A DNA stretch of 9,181 nt from Euryarchaeota archaeon UBA486 (GTDB taxonomy: Archaea; Thermoplasmatota; Poseidoniia; Poseidoniales; Poseidoniaceae): positions 41,785 through 50,965 of the forward strand of contig DAET01000036.1 of NCBI GenBank assembly GCA_002497765.1, in the 5' to 3' direction. Made by a program: the position numbers and the translations under genes. How positions within the stretch are numbered: position 1 is the first letter of the stretch; every line of letters starts with the position of its first letter. The notes beneath the pieces were generated by a model. That model did not search any database. It was not told the origin of the DNA and saw nothing but the letters and a program-made list of their open reading frames with translations. Below are positions 1-6,262 of this stretch, one piece after another.

Positions 1-326
1 ACGACGGCCACCACCTCGTCATCCCCCACGTCCAATTCAGAAGCTAGGGCGACCAAATGCCCGCTGTATGCGGAGTAGGAAGCTGAGATGTCCACGCCCG
101 CTTGCTTCACCAGATCGATGACCAGGGTTGCTACTGCACGTCCGCGCTTCTTACCTGCGAAGGGATTGACCAGCAAGTGGACCTTAGCAGGCATGGCGGG
201 GGTCGTTCCATCAAGCGTGAACACATCGGCAAAAAGAGGTCGGTGAACGCCCTTCCGCTTCTTCGAGGAGGCATCGGGTGCGAATTCAATTGGATCCCCG
301 AGGCCCGTCTTTACGGTGTTCGCCAT
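1..326 (-). CDS. Diacylglycerol kinase-type lipid kinase, N-terminal fragment (cut by window edge)
   Basis: Reading down from the ATG at 326 gives 108 open codons with no stop before the window edge, so only the N-terminus is present. Residues 49-58 read VHLLVNPFAG, the nucleotide-binding opening of the DAGK catalytic domain (sphingosine, diacylglycerol and related lipid kinases). It is followed by a basic KKRGR stretch and by SGHLVALASEL at about residues 88-98, matching the family's GHAxxLAxEL block. The last visible residues, DEVVAV, are those that normally precede the GGDGT catalytic loop, which would lie just outside the window. Such enzymes phosphorylate a lipid hydroxyl using ATP at the inner membrane face; the substrate here is unknown. 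About 45 residues precede the domain, which is more than usual. An in-frame ATG at 194 (residue 45) would give the typical short N-terminus. The gene is divergent from ribD. The family is confident; the start is uncertain. Confidence 0.82.
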   Translation of the reverse strand, partial: MANTVKTGLGDPIEFAPDASSKKRKGVHRPLFADVFTLDGTTPAMPAKVHLLVNPFAGKKRGRAVATLVIDLVKQAGVDISASYSAYSGHLVALASELDVGDDEVVAV

Positions 327-393
327 ACTGATTCTACCCCGGAGCGGGCCTTTGAAGCCTTCTCCACAACAGGTTTTTGTCATTTATTCGTAT

Positions 394-410
394 TCAATAT
401 TTTTATATTC
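394..410. promoter_or_regulatory. AT-rich divergent promoter region between the lipid kinase and ribD
   Basis: The 168-bp gap 327-494 separates two divergent genes. Positions 371-420 are strikingly AT-rich against a GC-rich background. The core reads TATTCAATATTTTTATATTC (391-410), which offers TATA-box-like sequence on both strands. For ribD a TATA near 401-408 would put transcription start around 430, leaving a leader of about 60 nt. For the lipid kinase the minus-strand ATATAAAAAT would leave about 50 nt before the ATG at 326. This is inferred from composition and spacing only. Apart from a 17-codon micro-ORF (445-498), I see nothing else in the gap. Confidence 0.4.
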
Positions 411-478
411 ATTACGCATACATTCACCTCCCCGCGTCCACAGGATGCTGGAGCCCATGCAAGCAGTCATGAACAAGT

Positions 479-484
479 GGAGGG
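479..484 (+). promoter_or_regulatory. Ribosome binding site that fixes the ribD start
   Basis: GGAGGG lies 10 nt upstream of the GTG at 495. It supports that GTG over the much longer open frame beginning at 102 and over the internal ATG at 531. Confidence 0.55.
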
Positions 485-494
485 TGGGCCAAGC

Positions 495-1529
495 GTGAGC
501 GCTGATTGGAGCGAGAACGACCGCGTGTTCATGGAGCACGCGCTGCTGGTGGCTGAACGCGGCCGCGGCAAGGTCAGCCCGAACCCCTTGGTGGGGTGTG
601 TGCTCGTCAAGGACGGCGTGGTCATCGCCGAAGGATGGCACGACCATCTGGGCGGGTTGCACGCCGAACAAATGGCCATCCATGATGCAGAAGAAAAGGG
701 GCATTCGCCCAACGGCTCGACCGCTTACGTGACCTTGGAGCCCTGCAACCATTTCGGACGCACACCGCCCTGCACGGAAGCGCTCATGTGGGCTGGTGTC
801 AGTGAAGTTGTCATCGCCCATCACGACCCCAACCCTACCGTACGAGGCAACGGATGCAGGGTGCTCGAAGAGGCCGGCATTCCAACACGAGTCGGCTTGA
901 TGGAATCGGATGCTCACGAACAAATGCGGGCCTTCATGCACTGGTGCGAGCACCGGCGTCCGCTGATCACGGTCAAACTGGCGCTGGATGCCAACGGTTC
1001 GGTGGACGACCGGTCAGAAGCTGCCCAACGATTCACGTCCCGAGGCTGCCTCGAAAAGGTCCACGAATTGCGAAGAGACTGCGACGCCGTGCTGGTCGGC
1101 GTGGAAACCGTCAATCGCGACGACCCTCAACTCACCGTTCGCCTCGTGCCAGCCCCGCGCCAGCCATTGCGAGTGGTCATTGACCCGCAGCAGCGCATTC
1201 ACCCACAATCCACGTTGCTCCACGATGGTGGCGAGACGTTGTTGATGCAGGAAGACTTCACCAGCCTTCCCTCCTTGCTCCATCAGTTAGCGGACAGGGA
1301 CATCCAGCGCGTCTTGGTGGAAGGAGGTCCTGCAACCGTCCATCGGTTCCTCGAAGCAGGTCTGGTGGACGAGGTGTTCTTGGTTCACAGCGCTGCCGTC
1401 CATCAATCACCCGTGCCTTCCAACCTTGATGACAAGGTGCTGGCCAAGGCTGGCCTCTCCATTCACGAAGAACTCGTGTGGGGGGAAGAACGGGTGGAGC
1501 ACTACCTCAAGAACGTCAACGCAGCGTAA
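495..1529 (+). CDS. ribD: Bifunctional riboflavin biosynthesis protein RibD (deaminase/reductase)
   Basis: A 344-residue protein, close to the usual bacterial RibD length, catalysing two successive cytosolic steps of riboflavin synthesis: deamination of the diaminopyrimidine ribosylaminophosphate and NADPH-dependent reduction of its ribose. The N-terminal cytidine-deaminase-fold domain spans about residues 8-145. The zinc ligands are visible as H56-A-E58, where Glu is the catalytic proton shuttle, and P83-C84 with C93 in PCNHFGRTPPC. NPLVGCVLV at 30-38 is the family's N-terminal signature. The C-terminal reductase domain (about 155-342) shows VKLALDANG, SRGCLEKVHELR, DAVLVGVETVNRDDPQLTVR and LVEGGPATVHRFL. 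The GTG at 495 was chosen because an RBS precedes it and because codons upstream do not resemble the family. Its last 14 nt overlap the convergent hypothetical gene. RibD is the bacterial/plant solution; most archaea use separate enzymes with the reduction before deamination, so lateral origin is plausible. Confidence 0.95.
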   Translation: MSADWSENDRVFMEHALLVAERGRGKVSPNPLVGCVLVKDGVVIAEGWHDHLGGLHAEQMAIHDAEEKGHSPNGSTAYVTLEPCNHFGRTPPCTEALMWAGVSEVVIAHHDPNPTVRGNGCRVLEEAGIPTRVGLMESDAHEQMRAFMHWCEHRRPLITVKLALDANGSVDDRSEAAQRFTSRGCLEKVHELRRDCDAVLVGVETVNRDDPQLTVRLVPAPRQPLRVVIDPQQRIHPQSTLLHDGGETLLMQEDFTSLPSLLHQLADRDIQRVLVEGGPATVHRFLEAGLVDEVFLVHSAAVHQSPVPSNLDDKVLAKAGLSIHEELVWGEERVEHYLKNVNAA

Positions 1530-2373
1530 GGATGTCGTCCCACCGGTGGGAGGACCCCTTTCGAAACAACCCCTCGTGGAAGGCGCGTTGGTGCATGTGA
1601 ACACAGCGTGAAAGGCGGCCGCGATGGTTGTAGCAACCCTGTCGGGTGTGGACGACCACCAACAATTCATCCAACGAAAGTGGAGGGCCGGTTGGTTCAG
1701 GCATGGGAAGCGAAACGCGTTCAGTCGTCCCGTCCCATTCCACGTCCAAAGTCGACGGAGGTTGAAGCGTCGGGTTGTGCTCGAATCGAACCGTCCCCTC
1801 CCCCAATTTCACCGGCCGCCAGGTTGAGCGTACACCGTTGTCCAACCACTCTCGGATGCGCTTGAGTTGATCCTTCGAAGCCATCCCGACATGGCTGGTC
1901 TCCCACCAACCGGGAGTTCGCGCCAGCGTGACGTGATGAATACCGGGATAGGCGTCTCGAGGATCCAAGCCGTCTGCCCACGTTCGGCAAATGCCCTCAA
2001 GACGAACGGGAATCAATGGCAGCGGCCCCATGTTCATCTCTTGGAGCCGGTAGGGGTTCGCCAGCTCGCCTTGAAGCAAGATGGGTCGGCGTTCACTCAG
2101 GGGCGGCGCTCCAACCTGCTCAAGCAGTTCATCGAGCGTACCATCGCCCGTGCCGTACGAGCCAACGTAGGCCTTGAGGGCCTCGCCCTCGAGGAGGTTC
2201 TCCGTCATCGCACCGGTGAACCGGTCAAGCCAGAGAACCGCCTCCTTGGTGAACAAGACAGGATGCTCCGGAAGCGGTAATGGGGAGTTGTTGGAGGCGT
2301 AGGGCCATTGTCGCGGGGAACCCTCGTGCATGAAGGTGGCTGTCCAAGGCCCGTACATGAACCTCGCTTTCAT
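1516..2373 (-). CDS. Hypothetical protein, second gene of a two-gene operon
   Basis: A 285-residue soluble protein that I do not recognise; no signal peptide or membrane helix is apparent. The body contains acidic stretches such as SYGTGDGTLDELLEQVG (72-88) and aromatic patches such as TPGWWETSHVGM (153-164). A proline-rich run follows at about 223-232 (MPEPTGPPLS). The start ATG at 2373 overlaps the stop of the upstream zinc-ribbon gene as ATGA, which indicates translational coupling and a shared job. The last 45 residues or so (from about 242) differ sharply: rich in Arg, His and Cys, with HTRQGCYNHRGRLSRC. They look like read-through into a former intergenic region, and the reading frame runs on until it overlaps the end of convergent ribD by 14 nt. 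Coding status is well supported by length and operon position; function is unknown. Confidence 0.72.
   Translation of the reverse strand: MKARFMYGPWTATFMHEGSPRQWPYASNNSPLPLPEHPVLFTKEAVLWLDRFTGAMTENLLEGEALKAYVGSYGTGDGTLDELLEQVGAPPLSERRPILLQGELANPYRLQEMNMGPLPLIPVRLEGICRTWADGLDPRDAYPGIHHVTLARTPGWWETSHVGMASKDQLKRIREWLDNGVRSTWRPVKLGEGTVRFEHNPTLQPPSTLDVEWDGTTERVSLPMPEPTGPPLSLDELLVVVHTRQGCYNHRGRLSRCVHMHQRAFHEGLFRKGSSHRWDDILTLR
1534..1555. repeat. Near-perfect palindrome just downstream of ribD
   Basis: TCCCACCGGTGGGA (1538-1551) is a perfect 14-bp palindrome. It extends to a 22-bp inverted repeat at 1534-1555 interrupted by one G/G mismatch on each side. It begins 5 nt after the ribD TAA, so it could fold at the 3' end of the ribD mRNA; only a weak T-tract follows. 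It is also inside the C-terminal codons of the opposite-strand hypothetical gene, so function is uncertain. Confidence 0.4.
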
Positions 2374-2798
2374 TGCGTGTAGGTGGTCTCAAACATGCAA
2401 GCAGGGCAGGTGACCTTGATGGGACGGATGTCGGGGATGCCCAATGCGACGCCGCAAGCAGAACAGAGGATGGCTTGGTTGACCTGCTCACGGCGTTGTG
2501 CTGCCTCCCTCGACGGGTCGTATTCGAAATGAAGGCGTTGCTTGTCCACGTAGGTTGGCGTTGTGGGGGCAACGGGTTGTTCCAAACCGGGCAGATCTTT
2601 GTGGGTGGTGTCCCACGACCCAGGCGTAGGTGCTGGCGGAGACTGAGTGGCTGTGGGGTTTCCAAGGTTGGTCATGGCCGCTTGAAGCGTGGCTTTATCG
2701 ACGCCGTAGGCCTTGCACAATCGGTCAAGTTCCAACAATTGGTCGTAGCCTTTCATCGCTTTGAGGGCACGTAACTCATGCTCGGGAACCGGTGGCAT
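2370..2798 (-). CDS. Zinc-ribbon hypothetical protein, first gene of operon
   Basis: A 142-residue protein with a helical N-terminus (about residues 6-44, HELRALKAMKGYDQLLELDR), a Pro/Thr-rich linker (about 48-83) and a C-terminal zinc ribbon. Four cysteines, C112-x-x-C115 and C131-x-x-C134, are set 15 residues apart in CSACG...CPACM, typical of a small treble-clef or rubredoxin-like knuckle that binds zinc. Such ribbons occur in nucleic-acid or protein-binding factors; the partner here is unknown. The ATG at 2798 is preferred over a TTG at 2804 because a TATA-like element lies about 27 nt upstream of the ATG, as expected for a leaderless archaeal transcript. Its TGA overlaps the next gene's ATG. 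The two genes probably act together, but I recognise no named family. Confidence 0.72.
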   Translation of the reverse strand: MPPVPEHELRALKAMKGYDQLLELDRLCKAYGVDKATLQAAMTNLGNPTATQSPPAPTPGSWDTTHKDLPGLEQPVAPTTPTYVDKQRLHFEYDPSREAAQRREQVNQAILCSACGVALGIPDIRPIKVTCPACMFETTYTQ

Positions 2799-2820
2799 GG
2801 ACAACCGTCATGGCCGCTGG

Positions 2821-2830
2821 ATTTTATTTC
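2821..2830 (-). promoter_or_regulatory. TATA box for the zinc-ribbon/hypothetical operon (leaderless)
   Basis: On the minus strand the sequence reads AAGAAATAAAATCC, an A/T core preceded by purines like a BRE/TATA pair. Its centre is about 27 nt upstream of the ATG at 2798, the spacing expected if transcription starts at or next to the start codon. It sits in the 147-bp divergent gap before the CBS gene. In that gap, TTCAAAAG (2909-2916) is a weaker plus-strand candidate for the CBS gene. Confidence 0.5.
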
Positions 2831-2945
2831 TTGAGGGTCGCGGTATCGTCTGCGCTTCCAACCTGCTTTTCCGGATTCCAGAAATCAAAGGGGGTTATTC
2901 GGAAGGGTTCAAAAGAGGTCGGCTGACGGGGCCGGTTGAGTCATC

Positions 2946-3410
2946 ATGGCCACCCGACCCTTCTCTCGCAAAGCCAACAGGGCCAATTCTTCTCGCCAAG
3001 GTGTGCGTGAAGTCCTGTGTGGAGACGTCATGCAGCACGCTCATGCACTCCTTTCCAGCGACTCAATGGCCACGGTGCTCGACGTGCTGACCAAGCACGA
3101 TTGGGACCACATTTTCATCGTGGACAACGATGGGGTTCCCATGGGCCGCATTCATGCCGTCGATCTCCTCAAAATGGTGGCCAAGAAGACCGTCAACCGG
3201 GACATTGCATGGATGCATTCCATTCCAGCGCAGCAGGTGCTAAATCACCCGCCATTGACCGTCCGGGCCACCACACCGCTCCTCAAAGCGGGCGCTTTGA
3301 TGTTGACACACGACCTCAATCAAATCGGCGTCGTGGATGACGATGGTGCGCTCATCGGCGTGGTGGGACACAGCACGGTGGCCAGGGTGCTGCCGAGGTT
3401 CCTGCTCTGA
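2946..3410 (+). CDS. Tandem CBS-domain protein
   Basis: A 154-residue soluble protein made almost wholly of two CBS motifs that would pair into one Bateman module. CBS1 spans about residues 20-80 (VREVLCGDVM... HIFIVDNDGVPMGRIHAVDLL) and CBS2 about 92-150 (QQVLNHPPLTVRATTPLLKAG... QIGVVDDDGALIGVVGHSTVARVL). These modules bind adenosine nucleotides such as AMP, ATP or S-adenosylmethionine and usually act as energy or ligand sensors. No fused catalytic, transporter or DNA-binding domain is present, so the regulated partner is unknown. The first 19 residues are basic and Ser-rich, possibly disordered. The ATG at 2946 is the only sensible start ahead of CBS1. Its TGA directly abuts the convergent DUF373 stop. 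Confidence 0.9.
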   Translation: MATRPFSRKANRANSSRQGVREVLCGDVMQHAHALLSSDSMATVLDVLTKHDWDHIFIVDNDGVPMGRIHAVDLLKMVAKKTVNRDIAWMHSIPAQQVLNHPPLTVRATTPLLKAGALMLTHDLNQIGVVDDDGALIGVVGHSTVARVLPRFLL

Positions 3411-4532
3411 TCAGATGCCCCAATAGCGGTCGGCCTGGGCTTGTCGAGTCTGCAAGGTACGAACCACGGTGGTGACCATCCACAACACCACCACCCACAC
3501 GATGGGCGTGGTGAGGTCGTCGAGGATCATCTGGACGCTGAATTCGTAGGACGTACCGCTGAGCACACGGATGGCGATGTCAAGGGCGGCGTTGAGGAAG
3601 GAATAGACCACCATGCCGAATACGCTCAGAACGATGAGGCTCCCGGAAAATGAACCGCGCTTCAAGCGCAACAGCATGAACCCGGCCGTGGATGTCAAGA
3701 ACGCAATCACCGTCCACGCCAGCGAAGAGTGAATGACGCTTAGCCACAACACCGACTGTGAATCGACCGTTCCTTCGGCAAGTCCGAACGCTCGCCAACC
3801 TTCAGCCACAGCGAAGATGGCACTGAACAAGGTCGCCGTCCACAACAGCGAGGAAAACATGGCTGCGTCGGCGTTTTCTCGCATCTCCTGAATTACACGG
3901 TTGACGGTTGATTCAATGCCGGCACCCTTGCTGAAGATGTACAAACCGAGGACGAGAGGCAAAGCGCCGATGACCACACCGCCGATTTCGTTCGGCAGCA
4001 TGATGCCCAAACCGAAGATGGCCAGAACAGCCCCCAACGGGATCATGAAACGAGAGCGCCATTTGGGGTCTTCGAGTGCTTTGACGATGTAGTAGTAGGT
4101 ACCCTCAATGCCCTTGGACTGACGGACAATAACTTTCTCAACATGGTCAATTCGAACTTGCGAGGTGATGATGGGCAGGACGCTTTCGTCCTCAGCACCG
4201 TCGGTGACCAGAATGGCCTGGTCCGGCTGGAAGGCTGAGACCACTTCGTCGAGTTGCGCAGCAATGGCTCGGTCGGAGCGGACACCGACCTTCTCGTCGC
4301 CGGTCAAAATCGCGACTTCAACTTCGTCTTCCTCGCCTTTCGATTCCACGATTTTGTCGTTTTGAGAGAGCGCTCCAAGGATGGCGTTGGTGTCGCTTTC
4401 CTCGGGGTCGGCGATGCCGAGTTTCAGCGCCGCCGTGAGGACATTACGTCGTCCGACGACTGGACCGCGAATGGACGTCTTCAACCCAAGGTCGTTGTCT
4501 CGATCGACCGTGATGACCAACGTTCTCGTCAT
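3411..4532 (-). CDS. DUF373 family integral membrane protein
   Basis: A 373-residue protein of the archaeal DUF373 family, function unknown. The cytosolic N-terminal half (1-155) has the family signatures: DRDNDLG at 10-16, GRRNVLTAALKLGIADPEES at 27-46, and VIVRQSKGIEGTYYYIVKAL at 134-152. The C-terminal half holds about six hydrophobic segments (roughly 162-178, 183-200, 225-245, 262-288, 297-321 and 342-358). A phosphoesterase- or Rossmann-like ligand-binding head on a membrane domain is plausible but is inference. ATG 4532 is preceded by GGGGGTG (4540-4546) at a suitable ribosome-binding distance, unlike the apparently leaderless genes nearby. It follows the acyltransferase on the same strand with a 79-bp gap and meets the CBS gene stop-to-stop. 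DUF373 is largely restricted to archaea, which supports the host assignment. Confidence 0.93.
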   Translation of the reverse strand: MTRTLVITVDRDNDLGLKTSIRGPVVGRRNVLTAALKLGIADPEESDTNAILGALSQNDKIVESKGEEDEVEVAILTGDEKVGVRSDRAIAAQLDEVVSAFQPDQAILVTDGAEDESVLPIITSQVRIDHVEKVIVRQSKGIEGTYYYIVKALEDPKWRSRFMIPLGAVLAIFGLGIMLPNEIGGVVIGALPLVLGLYIFSKGAGIESTVNRVIQEMRENADAAMFSSLLWTATLFSAIFAVAEGWRAFGLAEGTVDSQSVLWLSVIHSSLAWTVIAFLTSTAGFMLLRLKRGSFSGSLIVLSVFGMVVYSFLNAALDIAIRVLSGTSYEFSVQMILDDLTTPIVWVVVLWMVTTVVRTLQTRQAQADRYWGI

Positions 4533-4539
4533 TCATGTG

Positions 4540-4546
4540 CACCCCC
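4540..4546 (-). promoter_or_regulatory. Ribosome binding site of the DUF373 gene
   Basis: Minus-strand GGGGGTG is one mismatch from GGAGGTG and ends 7 nt before the ATG at 4532. It selects that ATG over the out-of-frame ATG at 4536. Confidence 0.4.
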
Positions 4547-4588
4547 GTTTGGTTGCTCCACCGCGCTTCTTTCATTCAAACCCTTGTG

Positions 4589-4594
4589 AAAAAA
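4589..4594 (-). terminator. Possible T-tract terminator after the acyltransferase gene
   Basis: Six consecutive T residues on the minus strand occur about 18 nt past the acyltransferase stop (4612), within the gap to the DUF373 gene. Archaeal intrinsic termination relies on short T-tracts, but a single T6 is weak evidence and the two genes could still be co-transcribed. Confidence 0.3.
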
Positions 4595-4611
4595 TCCCCT
4601 CAACATCGGTG

Positions 4612-6213
4612 TCAAGCGGTGGAGTTGACCGTGCGAAAACGCACCGAATCGACGTCGTCCTGACCCGGTGGTGGATCTTCCCAATCGGGGTCTCCGGGAA
4701 GCACCAATTCCGTCCCGAGGCTCACCAGTTCTGCCGAGAGATGGCGCTGTTCTTTTACCAAGGCCGCCCAATCGTTTGATTCGTCTTTCCAGCGGCTCCA
4801 TCGTCGCAGGTTTTGTGCGCCCACGACCAACCTGGCGTACAGCTTCAGATGCAGCCTTGCGGAGGTGGGCCACCACGCCATGAAGACCAAGAACACGCCA
4901 ACGGCTGGGAGTTTGGTGACGCTGAGCAACAACCAGTGCGAGAGAAGCAGGGCGTTGAGTGGGCTGGCGGAGCTGAGTAAGGACCACGTGATGAAGAGAG
5001 AGGCGAGCACCCACCAAATGGGAAAGAACACGATGGCGGAAAGGACCTTCATCGAACCGATAGCAGAGGAATCAATCTCCCGTCGTTTCATGGCGTTGCT
5101 GAACCACCCGTTGGCCTTGTATGGAATGGCATTCCCTGCCACGGCACTCCACGTGACCAAGCCAAACATCCACGAAAAAGCCCACAGCCACTGAAGGAAA
5201 ATTTTCACGTACGCCAAGGGCGATAGTCGCTCGGGGCGTGAATCCACATCGTAGGGCGTAATGCCACGGTTCTCCAACTCCTCGAAATGATTCCGGCAAC
5301 GTTCAGCCAGTTGATGGGTTTCGTCTGACCGATGCTCAGCCATGAACTCCCAACCGGCTCGTAGACGACGAGCGGCGAGCACGGAGGCAGAAAAGGAAGG
5401 TTTGGTCAACTTGTCCCCAGCCATTCGTTGTTTCTCAGCATACACCAAACTTCGGCCGCGCCAAATGAGCGTCCGTTCAGCCCACGAGGATTTGGCATGG
5501 TTCACGCGGTGAAGTTCGGCCGCAAAGAGTTCGGTAACCTCGTCCACCCATGCCCGATCAAGGCGGTCCTGCGCCTCCGTTTCATGCCCGAGCGAGGGGG
5601 GATCAGGCAGCGGCATCGTGCGCTCGATCACAACGGCTGCACGCTCTCGGAAGCGTTGTGTCTCTGAGTAGTGAAGGCCGACAGGAATGACGTTGGGACG
5701 TGGGAGCCCTGTAGCATCAGCTTCTCGTAGCGCCGCCAAGAGGATTCGAGCCGCTCCCGACCGAACGCGGCGAACCTCCGAACCGCTGTGCGTGGAGCCT
5801 TCTGGGAAAATCAACACGTCCTTGCCGCGCGCAAGCCCAGAAGCCAGACCTGCCAGTCGCTCTGCATTACGTTGCCTTGCACCGTCCGGGTCGCTGGTGT
5901 CGTTCGCCCGTTCAACAGGAACCACGCCGGAGAATTTCAGCAAACGGCCCAGCAACGGAACCCGAAAGAGGGTATGCTTCGCAACGGTGGTCAACTGACC
6001 GGGGAGTACGGCGGTCATCAGCATGGGATCGATGAGTCCACTCGGATGCCACGTGATGTACAACCGCCCACCCTCAGGCGGAAGATGGTCGTCGTCGACG
6101 ACGTTGACCTCTCGAAACCAAACGTTGGTCAAAAAGCGGTAGAAACGACGAACGCATCGGTAGGAGAAAGGGAGTTGGTCGGCATCGGCATTGGACCCCT
6201 CACCTCGCTTCAT
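4612..6213 (-). CDS. PlsC-domain glycerolipid acyltransferase with membrane-embedded C-terminal half
   Basis: A 533-residue protein whose first ~240 residues form a glycerol-3-phosphate/lysophosphatidate acyltransferase domain. Motif I is WHPSGLIDP (55-63) with catalytic H56 and D62. There are five residues between His and Asp rather than the usual four, as in the GPAT-like (Gat1/Sct1-type) branch with HPNxxxDP. Motif II is GVVPVERAND (96-105), motif III IFPEGSTHSG (135-144) and motif IV VIPVGLHY (175-182). These enzymes transfer a fatty acyl group to a glycerophosphate backbone at the membrane. The remaining ~290 residues contain three hydrophobic regions (about 334-359, 388-412, 419-448), a helical linker and an acidic tail. 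That is more than double a typical bacterial PlsC. ATG 6213 has a TATA-like element just upstream. Which hydroxyl is acylated cannot be told from sequence. Ester-lipid acyltransferases are atypical for archaea, whose membranes are ether lipids. Confidence 0.9.
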   Translation of the reverse strand: MKRGEGSNADADQLPFSYRCVRRFYRFLTNVWFREVNVVDDDHLPPEGGRLYITWHPSGLIDPMLMTAVLPGQLTTVAKHTLFRVPLLGRLLKFSGVVPVERANDTSDPDGARQRNAERLAGLASGLARGKDVLIFPEGSTHSGSEVRRVRSGAARILLAALREADATGLPRPNVIPVGLHYSETQRFRERAAVVIERTMPLPDPPSLGHETEAQDRLDRAWVDEVTELFAAELHRVNHAKSSWAERTLIWRGRSLVYAEKQRMAGDKLTKPSFSASVLAARRLRAGWEFMAEHRSDETHQLAERCRNHFEELENRGITPYDVDSRPERLSPLAYVKIFLQWLWAFSWMFGLVTWSAVAGNAIPYKANGWFSNAMKRREIDSSAIGSMKVLSAIVFFPIWWVLASLFITWSLLSSASPLNALLLSHWLLLSVTKLPAVGVFLVFMAWWPTSARLHLKLYARLVVGAQNLRRWSRWKDESNDWAALVKEQRHLSAELVSLGTELVLPGDPDWEDPPPGQDDVDSVRFRTVNSTA

Positions 6214-6230
6214 GGCCCAACCCCGGCATC

Positions 6231-6241
6231 ATTTGATTTAG
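6231..6241 (-). promoter_or_regulatory. Candidate TATA box for the acyltransferase gene
   Basis: The minus strand reads CTAAATCAAAT in the 49-bp gap after priL, centred about 23 nt from the ATG at 6213. The spacing roughly suits a leaderless or very short-leader transcript, so the gene may be transcribed independently of priL. It is based on composition and position only. Confidence 0.33.
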
Positions 6242-6262
6242 AGAACACGCCTTCAACGAGGA

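Noticed and set aside
102..494. N-terminal extension of the ribD frame back to an upstream start
   Set aside because: The frame is open, but the sequence does not resemble RibD, covers the AT-rich promoter and overlaps the start of the divergent kinase. A ribosome binding site marks GTG 495.
384..953. 189-codon open frame opposite ribD
   Set aside because: It lies antisense to a clearly conserved enzyme and is rich in His and Cys without recognisable motifs; it is a shadow of the GC-rich coding strand.
1867..2280. 137-codon plus-strand open frame
   Set aside because: It is antisense to the hypothetical gene, has no upstream signals, and the minus-strand frame is longer and operon-linked.
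2373..2774. 133-codon plus-strand open frame opposite the zinc-ribbon gene
   Set aside because: The minus-strand frame has the paired CxxC motifs, an ATGA overlap and a well-placed TATA element; this one has none.
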